Shown piece after piece: positions 18,968 through 28,831 of a stretch of 64,000 nt of DNA. Below the pieces are notes generated by a model. It searched no databases. It saw only the letters and a list, made by a program, of their open reading frames with translations, and was not told the DNA's origin. The stretch is from contig CAWAHD010000005.1 of NCBI GenBank assembly GCA_963781785.1, forward strand, positions 1,798,001 through 1,862,000, read 5' to 3'. This stretch comes from CAWAHD01 sp963781785. GTDB lineage: Bacteria > Planctomycetota > Planctomycetia > Isosphaerales > Isosphaeraceae. The translations under genes and the position numbers were made by a program. Position 1 is the first letter of the stretch. The number at the start of each line of letters is the position of its first letter.

Positions 18968-19024
18968 GGCCGCCGCGTCCGATCTGTCCGATCCGACCGA
19001 TCAGTCCGATCAGACGCGGCGGCC
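18968..19024 (+). promoter_or_regulatory. Long inverted repeat upstream of rpmI
   Basis: GGCCGCCGCGTC (18968-18979) is the exact reverse complement of GACGCGGCGGCC (19013-19024). The 33-base loop is made of near-repeats of TCCGATC. It could form a stable stem in the leader of rpmI-rplT. A terminator for infC or a ribosomal-protein leader are both possible. There is no T tract after it. Confidence 0.4.
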
Positions 19025-19162
19025 GGCGTGATTCTTCAGCCTAAAACCTTCCCCCTGACGTGGCCCCAGCGTTCGCGTTGCACAACCAGTGGACGAGCCT
19101 CAGGACGTTTTGATAGAGTATTGGACTCGGTTGATCAGGACATTGACAAGGAATCTGCCCCG

Positions 19163-19438
19163 ATGCCGAAATTGAAAACCCACAAAGGGATGAAGAAACG
19201 ATTCAAGGTGTCTGCCACCGGCAAGGTGAGCCACAAGCGGTGCGGCTCGTCGCACCTCATGAGCCACAAGAGCGGCAAGCGGGTGCGCCGGATGCGCAAG
19301 GCAAAGCCGCTCACCGTCTCGGCGGAAGCACGTCGGATTCGCTTCGCCCTGCTCGAGCACCAGAACGTCAATCCCCAGGACGTCGAGGCTCACAAGCTGG
19401 CGGCGCTAGCCCATAAGGCCAAAGTGGAGACGAAGTAG
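19163..19438 (+). CDS. rpmI: 50S ribosomal protein L35
   Basis: L35 is a small, very basic large-subunit protein. The start at 19163 is set by the family N-terminus MPKLKTHKGMKKRFKVSATG, followed by the conserved SHLMSHKS and RRMRK. The protein is 91 residues, whereas most L35 proteins are about 65. The extra 25 or so residues (from about position 66, beginning near LEHQNVNPQDVEAH) form a less basic C-terminal extension. The gene ends four bases before rplT, so the two are probably translated together. Confidence 0.95.
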   Translation: MPKLKTHKGMKKRFKVSATGKVSHKRCGSSHLMSHKSGKRVRRMRKAKPLTVSAEARRIRFALLEHQNVNPQDVEAHKLAALAHKAKVETK

Positions 19439-19442
19439 ATCG

Positions 19443-19841
19443 ATGCGTACAACGAATGGTCCGGCCAGAAACAAACGAAAAAAACGGATCTTCAAGAGAG
19501 CGAAAGGCTTCGTGGGCGGCCGGCGGCGGCTCTTGCGCTCGGCCAAGGAGACGTTGCTTCGAGCGGGCATGTATGCCTTTCGCGACCGCCGTACGAAGAA
19601 ACGAGACTTCCGCAAGCTGTTCATCATCCGGCTGACGGCCGCCGCCGAGATGCGCGGCCTGCGGTATAGCCGCTTGATTCACGGGCTCCGGCTCGCCAAG
19701 ATCGGTCTCGATCGCAAGAGCCTTTCCGAGCTGGCGATTCACGACCCCGATACCTTCGACGCGATCGTCGCCCTGGCGCAAGCCCAGCTCGACAAGCACG
19801 ACGCCGAAGTTCGCACCCGCCAGCAGGCTCGGACGGCTTGA
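19443..19841 (+). CDS. rplT: 50S ribosomal protein L20
   Basis: L20 binds 23S rRNA early in large-subunit assembly and in some bacteria represses its own operon. The 132-residue product has the family sequence KRIFKRAKGFVGGRRRLLRS, then AFRDRRTKKRDFRKLFIIR, then LRYSRLIHGL and LDRKSLSELA. It is about 14 residues longer than typical, the excess being a C-terminal tail. It lies immediately after rpmI, and pheS follows after 50 bases. Confidence 0.96.
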   Translation: MRTTNGPARNKRKKRIFKRAKGFVGGRRRLLRSAKETLLRAGMYAFRDRRTKKRDFRKLFIIRLTAAAEMRGLRYSRLIHGLRLAKIGLDRKSLSELAIHDPDTFDAIVALAQAQLDKHDAEVRTRQQARTA

Positions 19842-19891
19842 TCCCGTCTCGACGTGATGAATTCCGGCAGGCAACAGCGACTCCTTCCACG

Positions 19892-20980
19892 ATGAGCCCG
19901 ACGGACGCTCTCGACTCTCTGTCCGTGGCGCTGGCCGACCTGGAGAGGCTCTTGGCCGCCGGTCTGGCTGCGTTTGAATCCGCGTCGACTCCGGCATTCG
20001 TCGAGGCGGCCCGAGTCGAATTCCTCGGGCAGAAGCAAGGCCGGCTCAAGACCGCCCAGGAGCGCATCAAAACTCTCGAGCCCGCGAGCCGCCGGGCTTA
20101 CGGTCAGGAATTCAATACCGTCAAGGCCACGCTGGAAACAGCGTGGAACGGCGCGCGTGTGCGCGTCACGGAGCAGTCGACGGCAACGGCCGGCCTCGAC
20201 GTCACCTTGCCGGGAGTGCGCCCCAGGCTGGGCCATCGGCATCCGTTGACTGCGACTGCGGACGAGCTGATCGACCTCTTCGGCCGGTTTGGCTTTGCCG
20301 TTGCCCGCGGGCCCGAGGTCGAAGATATCCATCACAACTTCGACGCGCTCAATATTCCGCTCAACCACCCCGCACGCGACCCGTTCGATAATTTCTACCT
20401 GGGAGCCTCCGCCGAGCCGACGGGGCAGACTGCCCCTGGTTCGACGAGCAATCTGGGAGCGGTCCCGTTGCCTCCGGCTTTGACCATGCTGCGCAGTCAG
20501 ACCAGCACCGTCCAGATCCGGGTCATGGAGTCGCAGCCACCGCCGGTGCGGGTGATCGCCATCGGCCGGGTCTATCGCCCCGACACCGTCGACGCCACCC
20601 ATTCGTTCATGTTCCACCAGATCGAGGGACTGATGGTCGACCGGGGCGTTACCATGGCACACCTGAAATCGGTCCTGCGGCTTTTCGCGGAGAGCTACCT
20701 CGGGGAAGACGTCAAGATCCGGTTTCGACCCTCGTTCTTCCCGTTCACCGAGCCGAGCGTTGAAGTCGATATGGTCTGGCACGGCGGCGAGCGCTGGGTT
20801 GAAATGGGGGGAGCGGGGATGGTCGATCCCAACGTCCTTCGCGCCGTGGGTTATGATCCAGAGGATGTCACCGGCTTTGCGTTCGGCCTGGGTATCGAAC
20901 GCCTCTGCATGAGGCGCCATGGTATCGACGACATCCGGCTGCTCTATCAGAACGACGTCCGCTTCCTGCGCCAGTTCTGA
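19892..20980 (+). CDS. pheS: Phenylalanyl-tRNA synthetase alpha subunit
   Basis: PheS is the catalytic subunit of the alpha2-beta2 enzyme that charges tRNA-Phe. The N-terminal coiled-coil region (residues 1-90) is followed by the class II core. This includes RHPLTATADEL, motif 2 (IGRVYRPDTVDATHSFMFHQ), FPFTEPSVEVDMVW, and motif 3 (GFAFGLGIERLCMRRHGI), and it ends at DVRFLRQF. I chose ATG 19892 (362 residues). An upstream TTG at 19838 overlaps the rplT stop and would add 18 residues of poor quality. pheT is not adjacent: a small ORF and a permease lie between. Confidence 0.95.
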   Translation: MSPTDALDSLSVALADLERLLAAGLAAFESASTPAFVEAARVEFLGQKQGRLKTAQERIKTLEPASRRAYGQEFNTVKATLETAWNGARVRVTEQSTATAGLDVTLPGVRPRLGHRHPLTATADELIDLFGRFGFAVARGPEVEDIHHNFDALNIPLNHPARDPFDNFYLGASAEPTGQTAPGSTSNLGAVPLPPALTMLRSQTSTVQIRVMESQPPPVRVIAIGRVYRPDTVDATHSFMFHQIEGLMVDRGVTMAHLKSVLRLFAESYLGEDVKIRFRPSFFPFTEPSVEVDMVWHGGERWVEMGGAGMVDPNVLRAVGYDPEDVTGFAFGLGIERLCMRRHGIDDIRLLYQNDVRFLRQF

Positions 20981-21228
20981 GCGGGCAAACCGCTCTCCGG
21001 GAGTCATCGGGAAATCGTTCATTTCGCGACCTGCCCTGCGCAGGTCCCCCTCAAATGTGCTTGCAACCGGGAACGATTCGTGGTCGAATCGGGCCAGAGT
21101 GATCGCTTCGACCAGGTGGCTTCCGAAGTCGCCTTTGACCACCCGTAGACCGCGGGCCAATTACCGCTCTTTCCGCTGGCGAAGCTTTTTGTACAGAACC
21201 CATCGTCCTGTCGAAAAAGGTCCTTGTG

Positions 21229-21459
21229 ATGGATACCGACGCGAGCCGAGTGATCGTGACGAGCAGCGGAACAAGAACGGCCGTGACCGTCCATCACCGA
21301 GACTTTCCCGAGATCCGGGCGGAGGGCGGCTCCCCCAAGGAAGCCGCTTCGCACCTGGTCAACAAGCTGGTCGCCGCTCTGGATTCCGCGCTGACTGACT
21401 GGCGTCGCGCGACGATCGACCACGCCGTGGCGGACGTGCGTTCGTTCGTCGAAGAGTAG
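21229..21459 (+). CDS. Small conserved-looking protein of unknown function
   Basis: The 76-residue product has no recognised domain. It reads like a compact alpha/beta protein, with AVTVHHRDFPEIRAEGGSPK followed by a helical half (AASHLVNKLVAALDSALTDW). A GTG at 21226 directly precedes the chosen ATG. It sits alone between pheS and the permease, in the same direction. The 248 bases between pheS and this ORF show nothing I can support. Its codon pattern is GC-rich, like its neighbours, so I believe it is real, but I cannot name a function. Confidence 0.5.
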   Translation: MDTDASRVIVTSSGTRTAVTVHHRDFPEIRAEGGSPKEAASHLVNKLVAALDSALTDWRRATIDHAVADVRSFVEE

Positions 21460-21579
21460 AATCGATCGCGTGCCATTGGCTCGCGCCCTTGCCCCCCGAT
21501 CTCTGAACCGGATTTACCTGAACAACAACACCCGGCGGGTCGCCCCGCATCGGTTCCAACCAAACTCTAGCGAGACACG

Positions 21580-23138
21580 ATGCCGGTGCCCGTCACCAAC
21601 GAGACCGCGGAATCCGAGGCTGGCGCCGGCAAGCTCATACGCGAGCTGGGGCCGATCGACGCGACCATGATCGTGATGGGATCGATGATCGGCTCGGGTA
21701 TCTTCATCACCTCGGCCGAATCGACGCGGCTGGTGGGCGCACCGGGCTGGCTCTTGGCGGCCTGGGCGCTGGCGGGCTTGATGACCATCTCCGGCGCCTC
21801 TGCGCGGCCGAGATTGCCGCGATGATGCCCAGGGCCGGCGGCCAGTACGTCTTCTTGCGCGAATCCTATAGCCCGATGTTCGGCTTTCTGTTCGGCTGGG
21901 CCATGTTCTTGGTCGTCCAGACCGGCACCATCGCAGCGGTCGCGGTCGCCTTCGCCAAATTTCTCGGGGTGTTCTTCCCCCGCGTCGCCGCGGACTTTTA
22001 CCTGGTCTCACCGATCGGGCTGGGCGGATTCGCCGTCAGCCTTTCCACCCAGCAGCTCGTCGCGATCGCATTGATTGTCGTGCTGACGGCGGTCAACATG
22101 ATGGGGCTCAAGTTCGGCAAGTGGATCCAGAACTCATTCACGTTCACCAAGACGGCCGCACTGTTCGGGCTGATCGTCGTGGGTCTCTGGCTGGGAACCG
22201 ACTCGCAGAGCGCCGCCTGGACGTCGTCGTGGTGGAATCCGTCGGCCAACCGGTGGAGTTCCCGAGACGCCGCTCCGGGTCTGCCTCTGGAGGGCGGGAC
22301 CGCCCTGCTCTTGCTGTTGGGCCTGGCGATGATCGGCCCGCTCTTCTCGCAGTCTGCCTGGAACAACGTGACTTTTACAGGCGGCGAGATCCGTGACCCC
22401 GGCCGCACCCTGCCGCGTGCCATGATCCTGGGAACTGCCACGGTCGTTCTGCTCTACTTGCTGGCCAACGTGGCGTATGTCGTCACACTCAAGCTCGACG
22501 ACATCGCGCATGCTCCCGCGGACCGGGTCGGAACCCTCGTCATGCAGGAGGCCTTGGGAGCCAGAGGTGCGGGGCTGATGGCAGCCGCGATCTTGATCTC
22601 CACGTTTGGTTGCGTGAACGGGCTGGTCCTGGCCGGAGCGCGGGTTTATTACGCGATGGCCCGCGACGGACTCTTCTTCCGCCACATCGCCACGACCAAC
22701 CGCCACCACGTTCCCGCGGCGGCGCTCCTGGCGCAGGGCCTGTGGGCGACACTCCTGGTTCTTCCCGTCACGGTCACGTTCGCGCAGGGAAGCGACGTGC
22801 CGGTGTACGGCAACCTCTACAACGCCCTGCTGGAGTATGTCATTCCGGTCGACGTCACCTTCTACACCCTGATGGTGGGCGCCGTGATCATTCTCCGGTT
22901 CAAGGCCCCCGGCGTGTTCAGGCCGTACCGGACAATCGGCTACCCGATTCCGGCTCTGATCTACATGAGCGTGGCCCTGTTCCTGGTGCTCGACTTCGTG
23001 TATCTCAAGCCGCTGACCTCCGGGATCGGCCTGTCGATCGTGCTGGTGGGCATTCCCGTCTACCTGGCCTGGTCGCGGATCGGCAAGCCCGTGCTGGAAC
23101 GCCGCGACGACAAGACTCCGGTGAGCGTGGAAACATGA
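21580..23138 (+). CDS. APC-family amino acid permease (one frameshift)
   Basis: This is a polytopic transporter of the amino acid-polyamine-organocation type. It opens with the family signature LGPIDATMIVMGSMIGSGIF and has about 12 hydrophobic segments. Typical loops are present: GGQYVFLRESYSPMFGFLFG, NMMGLKFGKWIQN, WNNVTFTGGEIRDPGRTLPR and ARVYYAMARDGLFF. The first frame runs into noise after LMTISGA at about 21800. Adding one C to gcctctgcg gives ALCAAEIAAMMPRAGGQY, which leads into the main frame, so the break is a one-base deletion. The substrate is unknown, but its place between pheS and pheT makes an aromatic amino acid a reasonable guess. Its stop overlaps the pheT ATG. Confidence 0.85.
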
Positions 23139-25145
23139 TCGTCAGTTGGAACTGGCTCACGGACTACCTCCGGCTCGACATGCCGGTGGAGGCTCTGACC
23201 GAGCGACTGGCGCTCTCGGGGTTGAATCTGGAGTCGATCGCTGACTCCGGAGGCGACATCGCGATCGACCTCGAGGTCACGAGCAACCGCCCCGACTGCC
23301 TGGGGCACCTGGGGGTTGCTCGGGAGATCGCCGCCCTTTACGAAAAAGAGCTGCGCACCCCCGACCCGCGCCCGCCGGTCAAGGGCCCGCCGGTCGAGTC
23401 GCGAGCGGCCGTCGCCGTCCTTGACGAAGCCCTGTGCCCGCGGTTCACCGCCCGAGTGGTCAAGGGAGTGAAGGTCGGCGAGAGCCCCTGGTGGCTGAAG
23501 AAGCGACTCGAGACGATCGGCGTGCGGCCGATCAGCAACATCGTCGACGTGACCAATTACGTCATGTTCGAATGCGGGCAGCCGCTCCATGCCTACGACC
23601 TGCCGAAGCTCGCCGGAGGCCAGTTGGTCGTCCGTCGCGCCCGAGCCAGCGAGACGCTCACGGCGATCAACAACCGGGTGTACGAGCTGAAGCCCGAGAT
23701 GCTGGTGATCGCCGACCAAGCTCGGCCGGTCGGCCTGGCCGGGGTGATGGGGGGGGCGGAGACCGAGATCGGCCCCGGGACAACCCAGGTGCTGATCGAG
23801 GCGGCCCAGTTCGACGCGGTCTCGGTGCGGCGGACTTCCCGCGCGCTGGGGCTTTTCAGCCCATCGAGCTTTCGGTTCGAGCGGCCGCTCGATCCTGAGA
23901 TGACCGAATGGGCCAGCCGCCGCTGCGCCGAGCTGATCCTGAACGTCGCCGGTGGAACGCTCCATCCGGGAGTGATCGACGTGGGCGCCGCCCGGCCGCC
24001 AAGACTGCCGATCGTGCTTCGACTGGCCCAGTTCGAGCGCATCCTCGGCATCGCGATCGATCGCGAGGTCGCGGTGCGGATCCTGGTTTCGCTGGGGCTT
24101 CTGCTGCTCTCGCAAGATCACGCGTCGCTCACGGTGCGGCCCCCCTCCTGGCGCAGCGACCTGGAGCGCGAGATCGACCTGATCGAGGAAGTCGCGCGGA
24201 TTCACGGCTATCATCACATCCCCGAAAATCAGGCGGTCGCATTGACGAGTGCCCCGCGCGGCACTCGCGAGCGGGTCGAGTCAGCCGCCCGCCAGATCCT
24301 GACCGGGGCCGGCTTCGACGAGGCCGTCACCTTGAGCCTCGTCGAGGATCGCCTGGCGGCACCGGTCGCACCCGGAGCCGCTTCGGCTCCGCTGTGCGTC
24401 GACCACCCCAGCCGCAAACGGGAGAGGGCGCTGCGGCAAGGCCTCGTCCCCAGCCTGCTCGCTGCCCGCATGTATAACGAAGCCCACGGGCATTCTGACG
24501 CTTCTCTGTTCGAGATCGCCAACGTCTATGTTCCCAGGGCGGGCCAGGTGCTTCCCGACGAGCCGACGCGGCTCGCTCTGGTCTCTGGGCTCGATTTCCG
24601 GGCGATGAAGGGAGTGATTGAAGCACTCGTCGATGGCCTGCACGCCAAGGGGGCATTATCGGCGCGGCCGGCCTCGGTGTCTTTGTTTGAGGAAGGGACC
24701 GCCGGCGAGCTGCATCTGGACGGCCAGCGCCTGGGCTACCTGGGTGAGGTCGGCCAAGCGGTTCGTTCTCTTTTCGAGCTGAAGGAGAAATGCTCAGCGG
24801 CGGAGATCGAGTTCGACGTCCTATTAACTCGGGCACACCTGGTTGCCCAGTTTCGCTCGATGCCCCCCTACCCCGCGGTCGTCCGCGATCTGTCGCTGGT
24901 GGTGGTGAAAGGATTGCCGTGGGGCGATCTGTACGAGGTTGTGGTCAGGGCCGCTGGGGCGAACATCGAGGCGGTGAGTTATCTTGACACGTTCGGGGGG
25001 GAAACCTGGCTGAGAACGAACAGAGCATCCATTTCGGCATGGTGTTCCGTCACCCGGAGCGGACGTTGACCGGCGAGGAAGTCGAACGGGCCGTGAAAGC
25101 GGTTGTCCTGGCCTGTGAAGTCCGGTTCCAGGCCAGGTTGCGCCG
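23135..25145 (+). CDS. pheT: Phenylalanyl-tRNA synthetase beta subunit (frameshift near C-terminus)
   Basis: PheT recognises tRNA-Phe and carries the editing site. The protein starts MIVSWNWLTDYL, goes directly to IDLEVTSNRPDCLGHLGVAR, then the B3/B4 editing region (RPISNIVDVTNYVMFECGQP, PVGLAGVMGGAETEI), the B5 and core domains, and ends in the anticodon-binding FDX-ACB domain. The EMAP-type tRNA-binding domain, about 110 residues after the N-terminus in the E. coli protein, is absent, so this is a short-type PheT. A seven-G run at 24995-25001 breaks the frame. With eight Gs it would read FGGGNLAENEQSIHFG and continue through MVFRHPERTLTGEEVERA to about 25145. The uncorrected frame stops at 25069. 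The exact C-terminus is uncertain. Confidence 0.9.
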
Positions 25146-25237
25146 AGGATCGGCCGCCGGGATCAGTCGGACCAGCCCAGTACACAACAGAATCGATCAG
25201 GTCAGATCAGAACAGATCAATCGGGGCGGAGGTCGGC

Positions 25238-26812
25238 GTGGTGAGCCCGCTCTGGCGATGGCGTTCCTGGGTGTTGGTGGCGCTCCTCGTGGGGCCGGTG
25301 CTGGCTTATGTCAGCCTCGGCATGCTCTGGCTCTGGGAGCGCGGCTGGGTAGCGTGCACGGTCGCGGCGGTGCTCTGGCTGGCTGCCGGCGGCGCGTTCT
25401 CCGTGCTGGCTGCTCGGTGGACCAAAACCGCTCGGCCGCTCTTGCCTCCCCTTGACTGGGACTCTCCGCACACGTTCTCGCCACGCGATCGGGACGCCTG
25501 GAAGCTCGTCCAAGCCGAGGCCGACCGGATCGAAAGTTTGAGCTACGATGTCCTCCTGGAGAGCGACGTCTACATCGAGACCGGGCGCAGCTTGCTCGAG
25601 CGCCTGGCCGCGCATTATCACCCTTCCAACAACGACCCGCTCGACGACGTGCCCTTGGTCGAGCTGCTCACAGCGCTTGAGCTTGCCGCCGAGGACCTCG
25701 CTGGCTTGTGCCGCCAGATCCCGGGGGGCGATATGATCGCGCTCGCGCACTGGCGCAAGGCCGTACAGGTCGCCGGGTACATCAACAAGGCCAACGACCT
25801 GTACTCGTTCGTGCTGCCGTTCTTGAACCCGGTGACCGGGCTGACACGTCTGGGAACTCGCCAGTGGGTCGTGAAGCCGGCGTGGAAGTCGATGCAGCAA
25901 AATGTGCTGCGCTGGTTCTGCCAGGCCTACGTGAACCGGCTGGGGATGCATCTGATCGAGCTGTTGAGCGGCCGGCTGGCGATCGGCGCTCGTCAGTACC
26001 GCCGCCTGACCCGCCGGCCCGGCGCCCTTGCGCCGGCGGGCCTTGACGACGACCTGAAGCCGCTCTTGATCGTGGTGGCGGGGGCCAAGGGAGCCGGTAA
26101 ATCGCGTTTGATCGCGCTCTTCCAGGAAGCGTGCCAGGGCGACATGACATCGCTCAAGGCCCGCGTCGCGGCTCTCGATCTGGAGCCCACGCTGCTTGAC
26201 CGCGCGAGGGACGCGCGCTGGATCGAGTCACCGGCCTATCCCCCTTCGAGTGCCGCGGAAAGCCGTCGCGACCGCGCAACGCGCACCGCCGCGGTCATGG
26301 CCGCAACCGAATGCGATTTGCTTGTCCTGGTCGTCGATGGCTGCCGGCAGGAACATGACACCGACGTTGCGTTTGCCCAGGCGTGGGACCGATGGTTCCA
26401 GGAGCATCCGCACCACGAGGTGCCGCCTGCCCTGGTTGTCGTGTCCGGCATCGATCGGCCCGAGTTTGGGGGAGGCTGGAGGACGTCTTCCGGCGGCACA
26501 ACCAGCCCGGAGCTTCGCGAATCGCTCCTGCGCGCTCAGTTCGACGCACTCCGTGCGGTGCTCCCGCCAACGTTTCACACCTTCGCAGCCGCCGGACTGA
26601 GCAAGGACAGCACGCCGGCTGCCATCGACCACGTCTTCTCGATCCTGGCGCCCCTCTTGTTGAAAGCCGAGCGAACGGCCCTGATTCGCCGGCTGCACGA
26701 GGTCTCCGTCCGCTCCAGGGCCGGGCGGCTGATGCAGCAGATCTCCGAGCACGGACGCTCGATCTGGGATCATCTCAAATCGCGCACCAAGTCCGAGAAA
26801 CCCGCGAGTTGA
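25238..26812 (+). CDS. Membrane-anchored GTPase/ATPase-like protein
   Basis: The product is about 524 residues and starts at GTG 25238 (or 25241), preceded by GGAGG. Two hydrophobic segments lie near the N-terminus (WVLVALLVGPVLAYVSLGML and VACTVAAVLWLAAGGAFSVL). A helical middle part follows, then a nucleotide-binding domain with a Walker A motif (VVAGAKGAGKSRL, near residue 285), a hydrophobic strand with aspartate (CDLLVLVVDG) and a candidate base-recognition loop (VVVSGIDRPEF). It resembles the TM-plus-GTPase proteins (YcjX/DUF697-like) of unknown cellular role. It follows pheT closely but has no known link with it. Confidence 0.6.
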   Translation: MVSPLWRWRSWVLVALLVGPVLAYVSLGMLWLWERGWVACTVAAVLWLAAGGAFSVLAARWTKTARPLLPPLDWDSPHTFSPRDRDAWKLVQAEADRIESLSYDVLLESDVYIETGRSLLERLAAHYHPSNNDPLDDVPLVELLTALELAAEDLAGLCRQIPGGDMIALAHWRKAVQVAGYINKANDLYSFVLPFLNPVTGLTRLGTRQWVVKPAWKSMQQNVLRWFCQAYVNRLGMHLIELLSGRLAIGARQYRRLTRRPGALAPAGLDDDLKPLLIVVAGAKGAGKSRLIALFQEACQGDMTSLKARVAALDLEPTLLDRARDARWIESPAYPPSSAAESRRDRATRTAAVMAATECDLLVLVVDGCRQEHDTDVAFAQAWDRWFQEHPHHEVPPALVVVSGIDRPEFGGGWRTSSGGTTSPELRESLLRAQFDALRAVLPPTFHTFAAAGLSKDSTPAAIDHVFSILAPLLLKAERTALIRRLHEVSVRSRAGRLMQQISEHGRSIWDHLKSRTKSEKPAS

Positions 26813-26837
26813 CGGCGAATTGTCGCCTTTCGCTCCG

Positions 26838-26865
26838 CGAGAGAGATTCTCTCTCGACGATTTTA
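26838..26865 (+). terminator. Possible terminator after the GTPase-like gene
   Basis: CGAGAGAGA (26838-26846) and TCTCTCTCG (26848-26856) form an almost perfect hairpin, followed by ACGATTTTA. It begins 26 bases after the stop of the preceding gene. The T tract is short, so this is moderate support. The remaining bases to about 27000 show no gene. Confidence 0.4.
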
Positions 26866-26999
26866 CATGCGGTTGAACTTGCCCGAAGTCGCATCGCGGG
26901 CTAACATTCGGACCCCCTGTCATGGATGAACCGATGGGACCGGCGCGGCTCGGCACCTGCTCATGACGAGGGTACACCGCCTCGAGGAGCGTCACGGGA

Positions 27000-28714
27000 T
27001 TGTGGTCCTTCTCGTCCTCGATCGGAGACGATCGCCGGCCCGCCGGCACCACGCTGGACACAGCCGCACACCGCGCTCTGACCCGCAATCTGGACCGCGC
27101 GACCTGGGCATTCGTCGGACTGGGTGTGCTGCTTCGTATCATTCGTTACGCGATGAACTATCCGCTCTGGTGGGACGAGGCGTTCGTCGCGGTCAACTTC
27201 ATCCGCCGCGACTACGCTGACCTGCTGCGGCCGCTCGACTTTGGGCAAGTCTGTCCCATCCTGTTCCTCTGGGCCGAGCTGACGCTCGTCAAACTGCTGG
27301 GTTTTTCCGAGTGGTCGCTGCGGCTCTTCCCGCTGGCCTGCGCGGTCGCCAGCGTCGTCCTCTTCCGCCAGGTGGCAAAGTGCGTTGTTCGCGGTGTTCC
27401 CTTGCTTCTGGCCGTGGCGATCTTCGCGGTGTCATACCATCCGATCCGGCACGCTGCGGATGCCAAGCCGTACGCGTCGGACCTGCTCGCGGCTCTGGCA
27501 CTCCTCTGGGCCGCTGTGGGATGGCTGCAGCGCGAAATCGAGCCGCATGGATCTGGGCGCTCTCTTTAATCGCACCGATCGCGATTGCACTCTCGCACCC
27601 CGCGGTGTTCGTCGCGGGAGGGATCGTGATCGGGCTCGCCCCGGCTGTCGCGATCGCCAGGCGGCGCGAGATCTGGGTTGCCTTTGCGGCATTTGCCCTG
27701 AGCACCGTGAGCTTCTTCCTCGCCCTCTATGCCGTCTACACCCGCGCCAGGCGGCTGCCACTTTGGCGGCCATGCAAGCCGAGTGGAAGGCTGCATTCCC
27801 TCCGTGGCATGACCTCTTCCAGTTGCCCGGATGGCTCGTCGAGGTCCATACCGGCAGTATGTTCGCTTATCCGTGCGGCGGAGATCGTGGAGCCAGCTCC
27901 TTGTCTTTCGCGCTCTTCGTCCTGGGGGCCGTGGTGCTCTGGCGCAGTCCGGCAGAGGGCCGTGCTGCTCACCTGCCTCACGACGTTCGGGATGGCCCTC
28001 GCCGCGGCGGCGATCAAGCGTTATCCCTACGGTGCTGCCGCGAGTGGGTCGCCAGCGCGAGTCATGCAATACCTGGTGCCGAGCATCTGCCTCCTCACCG
28101 GACTCGGGGCCGCCGCCTGTATCGGACTCATCCGGGAGCCTCGGATCCGGATGCGGATCCTCCGCATCAGCCTGATCTGCCTCGCAGCGGTCGGGAGCAT
28201 TCCCCTGGCCGCCGAGGCTTTCCACCCGTTCCGCACGATGCATGCGCACAAGTCCCGCGAGTTCGCTCGCCGATTCTGGCCCGACCTGGTGCAACAAGCC
28301 GAACCGGTCTGCCTGCGATGGGACGCGGGATTGGGCGAGTGGGATTCGACGAACCTGAACGTGGCGGTGTATCTGTGCAACCAGATGATCTACTCGCCGG
28401 AACGCCGGCAAGGACGCAAGGCCGACTGGCAACGGGTCTCCCCGAATCGCCCGCTCCGATGCGTGCTGTCGATGGCGGATCCTGCCGAACCGCGCGTCGC
28501 CGACTGGCTGCGAGCCATGAAGAAAGACTATCGGATGCGGGGTTGCCGGATGCTCGCCGTTGACACGGCCGAGCACCCGTCGAAGCCGAGAACCGAGCAT
28601 TACGTGGTGTACGAATTCGTCCCGCAGGAACGAGAACTCCCGGGGCTGGGCCGCGAGCCCGTGGCATCCGCCGGTGTGGCGAGCGCGAAAGCGCGGCGGC
28701 CGCCAGCACGGTGA
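27000..28714 (+). CDS. GT-C-like membrane glycosyltransferase (several frameshifts)
   Basis: The protein is polytopic. Near its N-terminus it has WWDEAFVAVNFIRRDY in the first outside loop, the acidic motif typical of GT-C/ArnT-PMT-like glycosyltransferases, followed by HAADAKPYASDLLAAL. The coherent sequence changes frame at about 27544 (REIE to AAWIWALS), about 27747 (YAVYTR to RQAAATLAAMQAEW) and about 27960 (LWRSPAEG to RAVLLTCLTT). It then continues to 28714, with a soluble C-terminal part from about residue 400. The start is uncertain: TTG 27000 is the upstream limit. It probably transfers a sugar from a lipid carrier, but this rests on topology and one motif. Confidence 0.6.
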
Positions 28715-28831
28715 ATCCAGGATCAAGTGGTCGTGCGTGCAGATACCGGTTGGCATCACGGCTTGCGATCGAAGGCATTCTGACTTATCCTCTGCGGCGA
28801 CGATTCATCAGTCGGGAAGGAGCCCCACACG

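Noticed and set aside
19739..21160. 473-residue minus-strand ORF
   Set aside because: It lies opposite pheS and rplT, whose proteins are certain; its sequence has the arginine- and histidine-rich bias of a shadow frame.
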